This document shows, piece after piece, positions 15,401 to 25,952 of a DNA stretch of 64,000 nt. Position numbers and translations under genes: made by a program. This DNA is from Chaenocephalus aceratus (taxonomy: Eukaryota > Chordata > Actinopteri > Perciformes > Channichthyidae), in NCBI GenBank assembly GCA_023974075.1, contig CM043797.1:14618178-14682177 (forward strand). Reading direction: 5' to 3'. Within the stretch, counting starts at the first letter, position 1. Each line of letters begins with the position of its first letter. Under the pieces are notes generated by a model, which worked only from the letters and a program-made list of their open reading frames with translations, searched no databases and had not been told where the DNA came from.

Positions 15401-18400
15401 TGGCTAGACCCGCCCAAAGGGAGGCTCGTCCTCTCTAGCCCCATTTCAGTCCCAAAGCCAGGGCTATTATCTGTATTTTAACGGACTTATCTTTTGTTTT
15501 TTTTTATTTATTGTTCTCTTCAAAGTTAATTTTCTCTGAAATTTTAGGGAGGATGGTCCTCCCTTTCCTCAATGGACGAGCCTCCACTGAGTAAAGTAGA
15601 GTTATTAATAGGTAGCAGTGTTATTTAACATACTTTTATTCTGATAAGTATTGTCAAGTTCTCTGGGTTTTTGGCATTTATTTGAGTGTTTGCCCACATT
15701 TGAGAGGCTTGAGGGGCAACAGAGGACGCATGGACAACTGGAATCCTTTTTCCTTTTCTTTATTTCAACTTTTCAAGGACACATTAGGATTCTTTCAGGT
15801 TGAAAACCTTTACAATATACCAAAGGACAAAATAAATCAATTACAGCATGTTTTGCCAAGTATTTTACTCAAACTCAATGTATTTAATAGTTAAATAAGT
15901 ACTTTAATTGACCTGCTTCCCCACAACCACACATTTGCCATATGTGACCCGCTCTATCGAAATCAGTCGAAAGTCGGAACGGCTCATTTAAAAATAAACG
16001 TGGATTTGCATAAAAAACTAGTTTTTTGGGGTTCGAGTGTTTTGTTTGATTTTAAATAAACAAAGTCTTGGCTTTCAGAATATGGAACTTTTATTTCCAA
16101 AATCACACGATAAATACATGTTTGAAGCTTGTAAAGGGAAGATGACAGCTCTCCCTCGCCACTCTGCTCTTCCACAGCGCCGCTTCGCCTCCCTCCGCTG
16201 ACATTATGAATGTAAGCGGATATGTCGGGACAGAATTTATTTTACCGGACACATTTGAAACTTACCGGTCATGTTTCAATAATAATAATAATAATAATAA
16301 GAATGGTGTAGCAGAGTTTCCGTTAGCAGGTAATCACCAGACTATGACCGGATATGCTGATGTTTAAAACTCAGTTAATGGGGCTCATTTTTATATTGCT
16401 TCAGTTTATAATCGTTACGGATCGAAAAGTTCAGATTTATTTTTCAATAAATGATTCCACAAACAACAAACAACATCATTATTACATTCAAACAAACTAC
16501 TTGCAGTAGATGAAGTACATTATTCAAAAGTTTACATTAACTTTGAATAATAACACGGGAGAAACGGATGCTTTCCTCTCTCCCTCCCTCTCTCTCCTGA
16601 CAGCCCGTCAGTTTCTCATGCAGCTCGCTAAACAGTGGGCGGGGCTTCAGGTGATTATGCAGAGCTGGGTGTCTCGTCAGACTCAGCAGCTGATCTGATC
16701 TCTCTCTCGGGTCCGGTTACACTTCACTCGCGTTTATGTCCATATCGATCAGATCCAGCTCTCCTGATCGGCCTTTATAGAGAGCACCGATCAACTATTA
16801 AGAGTGAATATCGGCCGATAATGACCGGCGGCTAACGGAAACCCTGATGTGCAACTGTCGGTCCTATGTTGGAAAAAAAAATAATAAGATTTTATTTTTG
16901 ATTCTCAAAATTACGGGCCAAATATTATTGCTGGCGGGCCAACAATGGCCCGCGGGCCGCCTGTTGCCGACCCATGCAGTAAACGCTACAGCCATCACAC
17001 AGCTAACCTCTGCAAGAATAACTTTGCTCTTTGTCTAACTTAATAAAACTTATTTTGACCGTGTCCGTCTGGGCAGGTGGAGCTACCACCCGCAGACCTG
17101 GGACCCACAGCCTCCCTCACGCAGACCCTCTCCCTCCTCAGGGAGGTGCTGGCCTCCCACGATTCCTCAGTGGTTCCTCTGGATGCCCGCCAGGCTGACT
17201 TTGCTCAGGTAAACTCATTTTAAAACAGAAAAAAGAAAACTCTTCTCCCTTTTTATTATCTATATAATCATATCAAAATGTGTTAAATGTGTTTATGTTA
17301 CCTGTTTATCCAAGCCATTGATATTTGCCTCGTCTCTTAAGGCTTTCTTTATTTCCCCAGGTGCTCTCTTGCATCCTGGATCCTCTCCTGCAGTTATGCA
17401 CCGTGTCTGCCAGTAACCTCGGCACTGCAGACATGGCTTCCTACATGGTCAACTCACTGTATGTCATGAAGACCACCCTGGCTCTCTTTGAGTTCACTGA
17501 CAAGAGGCTTGAGATGCTGGAGTTCCAGGTCTGTCCTAATTGTAAATAATTATCAACCAATTAAAAGTGATTTATATTTTCTTTCATGGTTTAGGCATCT
17601 ATTTAATTCTATTAAAGTGTTTCAAGAGCATAAAACAAATAAAGACGGACCTTAGTTGGACTAGATCATTGGACTGACTCATGGAACACTAACACCATCC
17701 AACTTTAGAACCTAGCTAACAACATAATCGTCCGTGTGTAGGGGCATTGTTCATTCAACATGAGTCTTGTTCCTTTCATTAAATCCCATAGAACATACAT
17801 CTTTTATTAAAAAAAGAGTTAATTTACTGTCTCATAGAAGGGTGTGCATCATGCATTGTTGCTCACTTTCAAATGTAGCACCTATCCTCTATTTAAAGCC
17901 CACCTTTTGTAGTTGAGCACCATGAGAGCTCCTGTGGAAGTTTCATTATCAATAGCACCGAGGTTCTCTATTAGCCTCAAGTACCATCGGCTCACAATGT
18001 GCGCTTGGACACGAGGCTAAGCCACTCTCTCCCACATTACACAGATCGAGGCTCACCTTGACACTCTGATCAACGAGCAGGCGTCCTTCGTGCTGACCAG
18101 AGCCGGACTGAGTTACTTCTACAGCATCGTCCAGCAGCATAGCGCTGAGCAGGTCTCACAAACGACACTTACCCATTTACACACACTTCAAGTTGCAGAA
18201 CTGTGTTTTTTTGTATCACATCTCTCCTGTAAGCCCCCCTACTACCTAACATAATTATTTCCACTACCTCTTTGGGCTGTACACTCACTATCGCTATGGT
18301 TACCACATGACCAATCTCTTTATTAGGGTTTAATAGCATTTCTATCACATGTTCAGATGAGAGACAGAGAGGGGCAGATCTTATTATGTTCTTTTACAGA

Positions 18401-21400
18401 TATTGTTTTAGCTTCTCCAGAATGTTGCCGTGCAGATGAGAGCCGATGCCAGAGCCTTCCTCCCTCTTTTCAACACTCTTTGCCACTGGGCTGACTAAGA
18501 CCCATAGTTGTGGTTTAGCATGCGAGTCTGAAGGCCAGGGTCATGTCAGGACACACCACACCCCGCTGCTGCAGCTCCATGCAGAGCTCAATCAAGAACT
18601 GTCATTCTTCTGCAGAATACCTCTCCTCGGGTGGCCCGTCTCGGGTTTCCTTTAAATAGTCTTCTGTTTAAACGGATTGGGTCTCGCTCTCCACACTCGA
18701 TGGCATACCAGATGTCAACTATTTTAAAGAATACCCACGTTTAAAAAGGTTTCATTTCACTATCTGCTTATTGTATCCCTGTAATTATCTGTGATACGTC
18801 AGACAAACAAGTCAGACACAAGAAAACAGTGATTAAAACAACACTGGTTTTAGCTGGCAGATGAGCAGGCTCCTAATGTGCTTGTTAATGTGCCCACATC
18901 CCCATGTAATCACTCTGGGTGCTGCGCTGTAGCTTTGACCCTTGCACTGCCTTTTATTTGCTGCTTTTAATGTTGGCAATTTAGGCGTTTAAGCTCGACT
19001 TAGTGTTGCCATTCTGGATAATCAGTGTCGCGTAATTGCCTTTAAGGTACCGGCTGTTCGGTTCACAGAGTCAGTCATTTTATTGCCTATCAAGATTTAG
19101 GCAGGGAATTGGTCTTGTTTTCCAAGACTCAGCATTTACAGCTTTTATAAAACACATTGTGTTCCCCCGATAAATATGCTTGTCGCTGAAAATAAACCTT
19201 ATTAAATCAAAAAAAACTATAAATCCCTTTTCTCCCTAGACCTCCTCTCTTTGCCGTGACTAATAAGCCATCTGAATTGTAATCCAGCACAATAAAGAAA
19301 GTTTCCTGTGCTGCACATGCACCTATTATACTCATTGAGATAAATGTGACATTTTATTATGATCCAGATCATATCGTCCTGCCCTTGTGTAAATCATCTT
19401 CCTTTCATGCAAGGTTAGAAGGAGTAAACCTCAATGATAAAACGATTTTTTTTTTAAAAACCCTCCCCCGTAACCAAAGACAAATAAATTATCCTTATTA
19501 CCCGTTTATGGGGCCGGAGGTAAAGTCATAATTGCACCCAGCCTCCTCCGGTTGCATCCACTGCTGAGGACAATGTCGAAAAACATTAAAGGGGTAAATG
19601 TTTTAACGCAGCCTGTAGTCTAAACGCGACTGAATGAAGAACCACCTGACTTTCTGCTGTTCAAACACTGTGACCTTGAGTTGGATTCTATGCTGATGTT
19701 TACTTCTCTGTGTCAGGGTCCCCTCTCCCTCCTCCCCAGCATGGACAGCTCTTCTGTGAAAGCTGCGATGGTGAGTTGCTCTCTGTGTATAAATGCAGCA
19801 ACTCCACCTGCAGGAATCGTACCGTCTCACTTGATGATTGTGATTCTTTGACTCATCACCTGCTCACATCTCTCTCTCAAACAACAGGTCCAGTTCGATC
19901 GCTACTTGTCGTCGCCGGACACTCTTGTGATGCCCCAGCTCAACTTCCTGCTCAGCGCAGCCATCAAGTGAGCCCTTGTCCTTAGTTGACAGTAGTAAGA
20001 ACATGCGATATTCGAGCTTCATAGTAAATGTTTATAAAATGGCGTGGTGCTTCAACAGAGGTATAAATAGAACGGGAGCGTTGGCCTACACATGTTCAGC
20101 GTTCATTAGTTTCCCTGCTGCAATACGATCATTACTGCATTCCAAACAAAACACTCGACTAAATGCACGGCGAGTTTGGATGCTAAATTGCTGAAGCCTA
20201 AAACACAGTGAGAGTGTTCGGCCGGACCGCCTGTCTTACTGATCAGAACATGCACATGTTTTTAGGTCAATCCAGCTGCTACATCGGAGAGCTCTTTCTA
20301 TGAGTCACGTTTACTGGGAAGTGCAGCAGGCTTGAGAAGCACTCTGTACCTCAGGTTAATGTTCTCTATTAATGGACATGGCAGGACTGATGGGCAGGAC
20401 GCCATTAATTAGCTTCTGGTCCATTTCTCACTCACACTCGTTCCCTGAAATCATTCCTCCTCTTTGTCTTTTTCTCTCTCTCTCAAGTCTGCCCCTCTGC
20501 TCACCTAAATACACAAAAACACCCGCAGCACTCTGAAAACACTCCGGCTGCCCGCCAATAATGGCAATGTACTTTTAGACTACCGTTGTTTTACTTTTCT
20601 TGTTAGTGTCCTGGGTGTGGAGCAAGGTGTTATACGCGTTTCTTTCTCCTCTGTGGGCCAATTAAAACAATTTCTTCTCAAGAGCCTGAGAGGACTGGTT
20701 CCTAGTCTTTTTCAGTGTCCTCTGTTTGCACTACATTGCAAGAAGTAGTCACATGACGTCCCTCACTTAACGGTACACGTCGTTCTTATTGCTAAAGAAA
20801 ATAATAAAGAAAAATGATGTAGAACTAAATGAATAAACAAAATCCAAAGAGACTAAATATGTTTTAACTAATTAGTTTTCATAGAAATGCTTTTGAAAAA
20901 ACAATAAAGAAAAGAGAAAGCCACCTCTTTTTTACAAACTATAAAATGTACTATATTTTCTATGTAAGCGAAGCAGGACATTTACTGACATTTACGCTTA
21001 TAAAATGACTGCTACATGACTTGATTATCAATATATTTGCTAAATAACATCCTTTTCATGGACTAATTCAAACACAAATCTGAAGAACATTTGATTTGAA
21101 ACGTATTAAGTGATGGGTCGAGAAATCCATAACATTTAAATGATGTGCATTAGATGAAATATGGATGAATGATGACATCTCATTTGAAGAGTATTTTCTT
21201 TAGTCTGTAGTCCTGTGGCTGACACCTGATGCTTATTCATTAATGGTGGAATATGTGTCCATAGATGGCAGTGTGCACCACATCCTGCCACTCATTGTGT
21301 TGTCACAGCCGGACCATTCAATGGTCACTGAAGAAAAAGAAAGAAAAGTAATTGGGACAAATTCTTACTCATGGCTTTGTTAATCAGCTCTTGATCAGTG

Positions 21401-21690
21401 ACTAATGACAACACAGCCCTACTCGTCTAATTTACTCTAGAAATGTTGGGATTTAAAGGCCAACTCACTGCTGCCACTTTGTTCTGTGAGTGCAAAATGG
21501 TAAGAGTTGTGTGTTGTGTGTTGTGTGTGTGTGTGTGTGCAGGGAGCAGATCTTCCGTCAGTCCACAGAGCTGGTGTGCAGAGCATACGGGGAGGTTTAC
21601 TCGGCGCTGAGCAGCCCGGCTAACAGCTACAAAGACCTGGAGAACCTGCTGCCCAGATCCCCTCAGCAGGTCCAGACCCTGCTGTCCTGA
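301..21690 (+). CDS. cog6: Conserved oligomeric Golgi complex subunit 6 (spliced, exon 1 upstream of window)
   Basis: COG6 belongs to lobe B of the eight-subunit COG tether, which captures retrograde intra-Golgi vesicles and so keeps glycosylation enzymes in place. Eighteen exons: 301-444, 1523-1594, 1678-1736, 8112-8223, 8723-8805, 9021-9091, 9994-10087, 11439-11567, 12961-13052, 13580-13644, 13935-14026, 14304-14421, 17077-17208, 17361-17528, 18045-18152, 19717-19770, 19888-19967, 21543-21690. All introns are GT-AG and phases agree. The sum is 1,821 bases, or 606 residues plus TGA; the vertebrate protein is about 657 residues, so only about 50 N-terminal residues are missing. Recognisable stretches include [17 protein letters not shown] near the start, [20 protein letters not shown] in the middle, and the C-terminus [10 protein letters not shown]. 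No stop, frameshift or lost splice dinucleotide is seen, so the gene looks functional. The largest intron is 1737-8111. Confidence 0.97.
757..1448 (+). mobile_element. hAT-superfamily deletion derivative, 692 bp
   Basis: Perfect inverted termini TAGGGATGCTCCGATCG at 757-773 and 1432-1448, flanked by a perfect 8-bp target duplication ATTAGAAC (749-756 and 1449-1456). The 8-bp duplication and subterminal GATCGG clusters fit hAT. It lies in the intron before cog6 exon 1523-1594. Inside are a truncated transposase start at 916 and a (GA)n run at 1190-1214. It cannot encode its own transposase, so it would be non-autonomous. Confidence 0.92.
916..1020 (+). pseudogene. Truncated BED-finger start of a hAT transposase
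   Basis: The 34-codon frame begins [13 protein letters not shown] and continues [12 protein letters not shown] before losing similarity and stopping. The Trp/Phe pair and the C-x2-C half of a BED zinc finger are visible; the His-x-His half is missing. BED fingers are the N-terminal DNA-binding domain of many hAT transposases (ZBED proteins). The deletion falls just after the first zinc ligands. Confidence 0.7.
1523..1594 (+). CDS. cog6: cog6 exon (residues 49-72)
   Basis: 24 codons, phase 0 on both sides, reading [16 protein letters not shown] and on. Acceptor CTCATAG, donor GTATAG. Confidence 0.94.
1678..1736 (+). CDS. cog6: cog6 exon (residues 73-92)
   Basis: 59 bases reading [19 protein letters not shown], then two bases of a split Asn codon completed in the next exon. 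Donor GTGAGT. The following 6.4-kb intron is the longest visible in the gene. Confidence 0.94.
1737..8111 (+). other. cog6: Large cog6 intron, 6.4 kb
   Basis: No second gene recognised on either strand. It holds one SINE (4104-4346), a CA-rich stretch near 5153-5170 and otherwise unique-looking sequence. Open frames on the - strand at 5302-5650 have no recognisable domain. Confidence 0.7.
4104..4346 (+). mobile_element. tRNA-derived SINE with (TTATC)n tail
   Basis: tRNA-like head from GGGCGGTGGTGG with a box-B-like GTTCAAGTCCC at about 4158-4168. The body runs through GTGCTACCGAGGTGTCCCTG, and the 3' end CCCACGAGGGATTAATAAAAG leads into repeated TTATC. Such tails are borrowed from a partner LINE. 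A second, inverted copy lies at 13721-13842. Confidence 0.85.
8112..8223 (+). CDS. cog6: cog6 exon (residues 92-129)
   Basis: Opens by finishing the split Asn codon, then [20 protein letters not shown] and a conserved [11 protein letters not shown] end. Acceptor CCCTCAG, donor GTAATC. Confidence 0.95.
8723..8805 (+). CDS. cog6: cog6 exon (residues 130-157)
   Basis: Reads [20 protein letters not shown] then RTNQQTAG, ending after two bases of the Gly codon. Acceptor TTCCTAG, donor GTGAGG. Confidence 0.95.
9021..9091 (+). CDS. cog6: cog6 exon (residues 157-181)
   Basis: Reads [20 protein letters not shown] then WAQ; the last base starts an Asn codon. The donor is the internal GTGAGT, so the apparent continuation of the reading frame past 9091 is intron. 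Confidence 0.94.
9994..10087 (+). CDS. cog6: cog6 exon (residues 181-212)
   Basis: Acceptor CTACCAAG (weak pyrimidine tract directly before it). Reads [20 protein letters not shown] then [10 protein letters not shown]. Donor GTAAGA, phase 2. Confidence 0.94.
11439..11567 (+). CDS. cog6: cog6 exon (residues 212-255)
   Basis: Reads [20 protein letters not shown] then [20 protein letters not shown], one of the most conserved blocks of the protein. Acceptor TTGGTCAG, donor GTACAT. Confidence 0.96.
12686..12760. repeat. Common fish interspersed repeat tail with (CAAT)n
   Basis: ATCAATCAATCAATG followed by TTTATTTATATAGCCCAATA and ATCACAAATG. This is a short tail widespread in teleost genomes. 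I cannot assign the parent element. Confidence 0.55.
12961..13052 (+). CDS. cog6: cog6 exon (residues 255-286)
   Basis: Reads [20 protein letters not shown] then [10 protein letters not shown]; the split Gly codon is completed in the next exon. Acceptor CTTTCAG, donor GTATGA. Confidence 0.96.
13580..13644 (+). CDS. cog6: cog6 exon (residues 286-307)
   Basis: Reads [20 protein letters not shown] then K. Acceptor CACTTAG, donor GTAAGC. Confidence 0.95.
13721..13842 (-). mobile_element. 5'-truncated antisense copy of the 4104-4346 SINE
   Basis: Reverse complement of the SINE body: it contains CATTTGACCCATCCTAGTGT, GCAGTGGGCTGCCAT and CAGGGACACCTCGGTAGCAC. It ends where the tRNA-like head would begin, so that head is missing. 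Confidence 0.85.
13935..14026 (+). CDS. cog6: cog6 exon (residues 308-338)
   Basis: Reads [20 protein letters not shown] then [10 protein letters not shown], ending after two bases of a Ser codon. Acceptor CCCTCAG, donor GTATTT. Confidence 0.96.
14304..14421 (+). CDS. cog6: cog6 exon (residues 338-377)
   Basis: Reads [20 protein letters not shown] then [19 protein letters not shown]. Acceptor TTTGTGCAG, donor GTACGA. The next intron (14422-17076) hosts a full-length hAT element. Confidence 0.96.
16279..16301. repeat. (AAT)n microsatellite
   Basis: Run of AAT units immediately before the nested hAT-like element. Confidence 0.85.
16312..16846 (-). mobile_element. Nested hAT-like element related to the one at 757-1448
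   Basis: Inverted ends CAGAGTTTCCGTTAGC and GCTAACGGAAACCCTG. The reverse complement of about 16365-16700 aligns by eye with about 1145-1365 of the first element: shared GGCTGTCAGGAGAGAGAG, TTCTCCCGTGTTA and GAATAATGTACTTCAT. GATCGG/CGGCCGATA motifs also recur near 16745-16820. Flanking 8-mers (TGGTGTAG, ATGTGCAA) do not match well, so the exact boundary is uncertain. Confidence 0.65.
17077..17208 (+). CDS. cog6: cog6 exon (residues 378-421)
   Basis: 44 codons, phase 0: [20 protein letters not shown] through [20 protein letters not shown]. Acceptor CTGGGCAG, donor GTAAAC. Confidence 0.96.
17361..17528 (+). CDS. cog6: cog6 exon (residues 422-477)
   Basis: The longest complete exon here, 56 codons: [20 protein letters not shown], then the [14 protein letters not shown] block and [11 protein letters not shown]. 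The donor is GTCTGT, which departs from GTRAGT. Confidence 0.96.
18045..18152 (+). CDS. cog6: cog6 exon (residues 478-513)
   Basis: Reads [20 protein letters not shown] then [16 protein letters not shown]. Acceptor TTACACAG; the donor GTCTCA is weak. The exon boundary is set by continuity with the next two exons. Confidence 0.94.
19717..19770 (+). CDS. cog6: cog6 exon (residues 514-531)
   Basis: Only 18 codons, [18 protein letters not shown]. Acceptor GTGTCAG, donor GTGAGT. The position in the protein and the KAAM end fit the family. Confidence 0.9.
19888..19967 (+). CDS. cog6: cog6 exon (residues 532-558)
   Basis: Reads [20 protein letters not shown] then LLSAAI, ending after two bases of a Lys codon. 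The donor GTGAGC overlaps the apparent last codon, which fixes the end at 19967. Confidence 0.94.
21506..21540. repeat. (GT)n microsatellite abutting the last cog6 acceptor
   Basis: GTGTG/TTGTG units then an uninterrupted GT run ending in GCAG at 21539-21542. It occupies the place of the pyrimidine tract. Confidence 0.95.
21543..21690 (+). CDS. cog6: cog6 last coding exon (residues 558-606 and stop)
   Basis: Starts with the base that completes Lys, then [20 protein letters not shown] and the C-terminal [10 protein letters not shown] before TGA at 21688-21690. The acceptor AG follows a GT microsatellite rather than a pyrimidine tract. Confidence 0.96.
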
Positions 21691-22306
21691 AACACCCTTT
21701 TCATCTCAAAAACACCAGGTGAACCCCAGGGACGTGCAGCCTGTAGGTTATTTGAAGAACTGTCATTTGTACAGCATAATAACACAAATATATACAAAAA
21801 AGTAGTTGTTAAGGTGGGGTTCTTTGTGGGAAATGTGGGCTGTGAGTCGCTGACCTCAGAGACTCTCCTGTGCCGGGGGAAAAGAACATTCTATGTACAT
21901 TATCCGTTTACTTTCACTGCTGCAGACAGTCTTTAAAGCATATGTCTCCTTCCTGTTTTCAGACCATGTTCTCTCCTCTACCATGTTTGTAAATGTACAA
22001 AACAATGTGTTTTTATTAAAAAAATTGATAATTATATAAAGCAAAAGCTTACATTAAGAGACTGATGTTATTTCCCCCCTCTTCACATTGTGGCTGATTT
22101 CATTCTGAGCACTTTTAACAGTAACCACAGAAGTTCCAGCACCAGCGTTGCAGGGATGAAATGGAAAATATTTCTTACCATGTTTTTTTTTTTTTTAAAG
22201 AATATCCTACCACGTTGAATCGGATGTAAAGACTATAATGCTACTGGCTTTAAGGTTTAAGGTAAATGACACATAGTAATGTATTATATACTTGTATTGC
22301 AATAAA
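21691..22306 (+). promoter_or_regulatory. cog6: cog6 3' untranslated region with candidate poly(A) signals
   Basis: Noncoding sequence after the TGA. ATTAAA lies at 22015-22020 and AATAAA at 22301-22306. Either could direct cleavage, giving a 3' UTR of about 0.35 or 0.63 kb. Which is used cannot be told from sequence. Confidence 0.5.
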
Positions 22307-25300
22307 TTAATGAATCAGTACTACCGCAAAGTGTCCAATATGTTCACATATATTAATATTTACATGCACACACAATATACAGTCTATGATACACACATAA
22401 ATGAACCAAAATACATGAATGAAATTTAATATTTATAGGTTGATCCCACAAATGTGGTATTCTTCATTGATATCGAAAGTAAACTCCCAAGACTAGAAAT
22501 ATGAACTCATGATAGCTTATAATATCATATCATGTCGTTGAAACTCTGACACCACTCAGCCACATAATCCCCAGTAAAGCACCTCTGAAACAGTAAAGAT
22601 AAGTGAATATTGATCCGGCCGGCTGTTGCGACATCTTGCCTGAGAGGCAGCATTTCATTTCTGCAATCTGACATCAGGGTTCTTAGCAGCGCTGGCAGCA
22701 CTGAGACCCAGGATTTCCCCGGCTCACCGGATGTTACTCGGATATCATTGGCCAGGACATCGAGTACTGGAATAAATGGAATACCACAAAGTTCAGCATC
22801 TGGACGGCCTCTTAAGTCCTTTAAATAGACCCGCTCTCTAGTCCAGTTCTGCTTGGCTCCGGTCGGATACAAGCTGGAGTTTGGAGTGTTTTTACTCTGC
22901 ACTCTTTGGCAGAAAGTTGGGCGGTGTTTGAGAAGCAGGATCACAGAATAACAGCATAATGTTTGTGTGTAACAATACGCACAGTGCACACCCTCACTTA
23001 CTCAGCTACAAATCAGTTGTGTGTGAGTACATGTGATCCTGCACAGTTCAGCACGTGAGAGCTTTTCCTGCGGGTGGCTGTAATAATGAGTTAGCAGATG
23101 TGAGAGGTGTCACCACTTAGAGGCAGGTAGTGGTGAGCAGGGTGGCAAACATTCATCCCATCATCCGCTCCATATGACAGCGGTCACCAAGCTTTTGCCT
23201 GATGGAGCATGAGACCAGCAGGAATCTGGGTTAAAGGACAATATTGAGGGTGTTTTCCTCTCGCTCCAGAAACTGAAGATTATTGTCATCCAGAGCCAAC
23301 GAATTGAGTCTCAAAAAATGGCCGACGGAACTCATTTTGCCCTTTTAGTACAGGTTCATGCTTAGAGATGTCCTGAGATGCTTCCTCGAACATAAAATAA
23401 ATAGCTCCTCGAAGGATTTAGCTGTTCAACATCAGGAATATCGCTCGCAACAAAGGGATGCTGCTTTAAAGAATTTAATTGGACAGACACAATTCAAATA
23501 AATGCATTTTTTAATTTTAGCTTCCAATAATTCTAGCATGCATCTAAAACAATTTTCAAAACTACATTTATAAATTATACTAATAAAGACGAGATTGCGT
23601 CTACTGCTCAGTCAACATGTCTTTAATTAGCTATTTAAATGAAATGCACTCTACTGATTATAATAATCTTTTATTTTGGTTACATTTATAAACATGACTT
23701 TATCAACTGAGTAGAGAAATTCTAATTTGTATAATGGCTCATTTGTCCTATATGAGGCTACCATCATGTTGCTGACAGTTTTCTCGCATTTATTTGAAGA
23801 ACTCAGGTCAAATACTAAAGTCAGGTTTTCCATAGTGTTAACTCTCTGAATAGATATGTGTGTCCAGGCAACACGTTTGCAAATTTCTCATCGAACATAC
23901 CAAACACTTAAAAGTAGAAGGGACATAATATAAGAACTTAAATTGGTAAGGTATGAAGAGGAAGTAGGTCAATACACACTCTAAATTGGTAACCCCAGAT
24001 GGACTAAAATGATAAGAGATTGACTTTGTAACGTAAACTACAATGTTAGAGCCCTGCAGGGTGTGTAATATCAACATTGTATCTGTGCCTCAAACTGTGC
24101 TCTACATGCAGATTATGTACAGTTGCATCACAGCCTGTTGCCTTGGTAAACTTTGAACACAAATTCTGCAAGAGGAGATGTGTTTATCCCGGAAATCTAA
24201 TTTATCCTGTGTAGCGTGGCCTTAGTCGATGCTTGGAAAACACTGTTTTTAGATTTCATCATCTCAACCAAATTCTTAGTTTGTGGAGAGCCGCCAACAT
24301 GAGCCTATTGGGCCCATTTGAATAAAGACATTAATTATGTAACATGCTCTCCATGCTTTGTGCACTTGCCTTTCAATCACGGGGCATGGCCATCCACCTT
24401 ATTATGAAGCTCAAATATCTGCCGTCTCATATCAAGGGGACTCATTATTATTTCTCCACATCTCTTTTATTATTCGGAAAGGTTACATTGTGTCAAACCT
24501 CTTTCTCTTTGGAGGCTATTACGTAATATGTCTATTAGCACAGGAAGCGGGACACCGTGAAGTACTGACCTGAATTACTAGTGCAAAGTAATTACATTTA
24601 TTTTCTGATTCTCTGCTGTTGCCATCACCCTAATCAGCATTTCCTTCAGCGCACTCAGCACTGAATACAGGGCTTCGGAAACTTCAGAACTGCCTGTATA
24701 GTCAGCATGTGCAGCTTGTGGTTTTGGCACATAAGACCCAGTTATTAATGCACGTCCATCTGGCTGTGCTATTGACAGGCGTACTCCCTGGCTGACCAGA
24801 TGCAGGTCCAGGTGGCCTGATAAACAAAGCATATCAGAGGCACTAACAGCACAGTGTTTGGTTAGTTGTGGGATGAGAGGAGAACGCAGAGATGACTGGC
24901 TCTCTCCTGCCAAAGATTAGCCAATGATGGAGCTGCCTTGCCCTCACGCTGTCGGAAAAGGTTGGACCCCCTGATGGTGCCCCAGAATGCTTGTACAGTG
25001 GCTGTGGTACTTCATTGTGTAAGCTTTTCCTCCCAGCAGAAACATGTTTGCTTTTGCTTGTATGAACACTTTGTACAGAGTCCTTGGTCGGCCAAGCCAA
25101 GCACGTTTGTTTCACTAATGACCAGATCTGTCCTGTGTTGTTGTTGGATTGAACAATTTGAACTGCTTCTTAAGTTGTGTGTTATGATAAGGATTTATTC
25201 AGACTAAGTGGTAGTCAGAGATGTGTTTTGACATCACTAGATTGTTTATTTTGAGTCATTTCATGAAAGACGTACAGGTTTTTTACCAAAGACCACCAGG

Positions 25301-25892
25301 TTTCCACCTTTTTCACACTAACAGAATAGAGAACAAGAACATGTAACAAATTCACCGTGACTAATGCCTCTGAGTAATCCAACATGCTGTCAATCATTAC
25401 TCACACAGAGAGCACTGTCTCCCCTATCATTGATCTGAATGTGTCCCTGCTGTTCTCTTCTTCAAAGCACGGCCCTGTGACTCCTGAGGCGAGAGAGACC
25501 AGGGCCGGGCTTTGTTAGGCGCAGGACAGGAGGAAAGGCAGGGATGACATGGGTAGAGTTGTTCTTGTCACCGGTCATGGCCACAGACCTGCTCACCCCA
25601 CTGTCATGCGTCAAGGACAGTAAACAAACATGGCTGTGAGCTCAAGCTGAAGCTGCATTACACACAACTTGTTTTGATGCCTGGAGGATGATGCAACGGT
25701 AGGAGGCTGTGATCCAAAACAATCAATGGTTACAACAATTGCACTCCGTCAGTGTTAGTTGAAAGTTGAGCATCCACATCTCATCCTCAGATCAATCACA
25801 CTACCTTTTGTTTTAATGTTTCTGGTAAAGTCATGGGATCAATGATGTGTAGGTCTCATATCCGCTGTGTTATTGGGATTGCTTTTAGCAAT

Positions 25893-25952
25893 GTAAGGTG
25901 CTTTACAAATAACATTTATTATTATTATTATTGTTATTGTTATTGTTATTTA
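25893..25952. repeat. LINE/SINE-like 3' tail with TTA/TTG repeats
   Basis: AAGGTGCTTTACAAATAACA followed by TTATTATT and TTGTTA repeats. This resembles the 3' tails of teleost L2-type elements; no body is attached. Confidence 0.5.

Larger units (their letters stand above)
15161..16976. mobile_element. hAT-superfamily element, 1,816 bp, in a cog6 intron
   Basis: Ends CAGGGGTAGGCAAG and CTTGCCGACCCATG-like (GTTGCCGACCCATG) are imperfect inverted repeats. A perfect 8-bp target duplication CAGTAAAC flanks it (15153-15160 and 16977-16984). Subterminal GGCCnnGGGCC and GGCGGGCCAG motifs occur at both ends. No transposase frame is seen. A second element is nested at 16312-16846. Confidence 0.9.

Noticed and set aside
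22525..22989. 154-codon open frame on the - strand just downstream of cog6
   Set aside because: No recognisable domain, no clear splice context, and it overlaps no known exon pattern; length alone is not enough in 64 kb of fish DNA.
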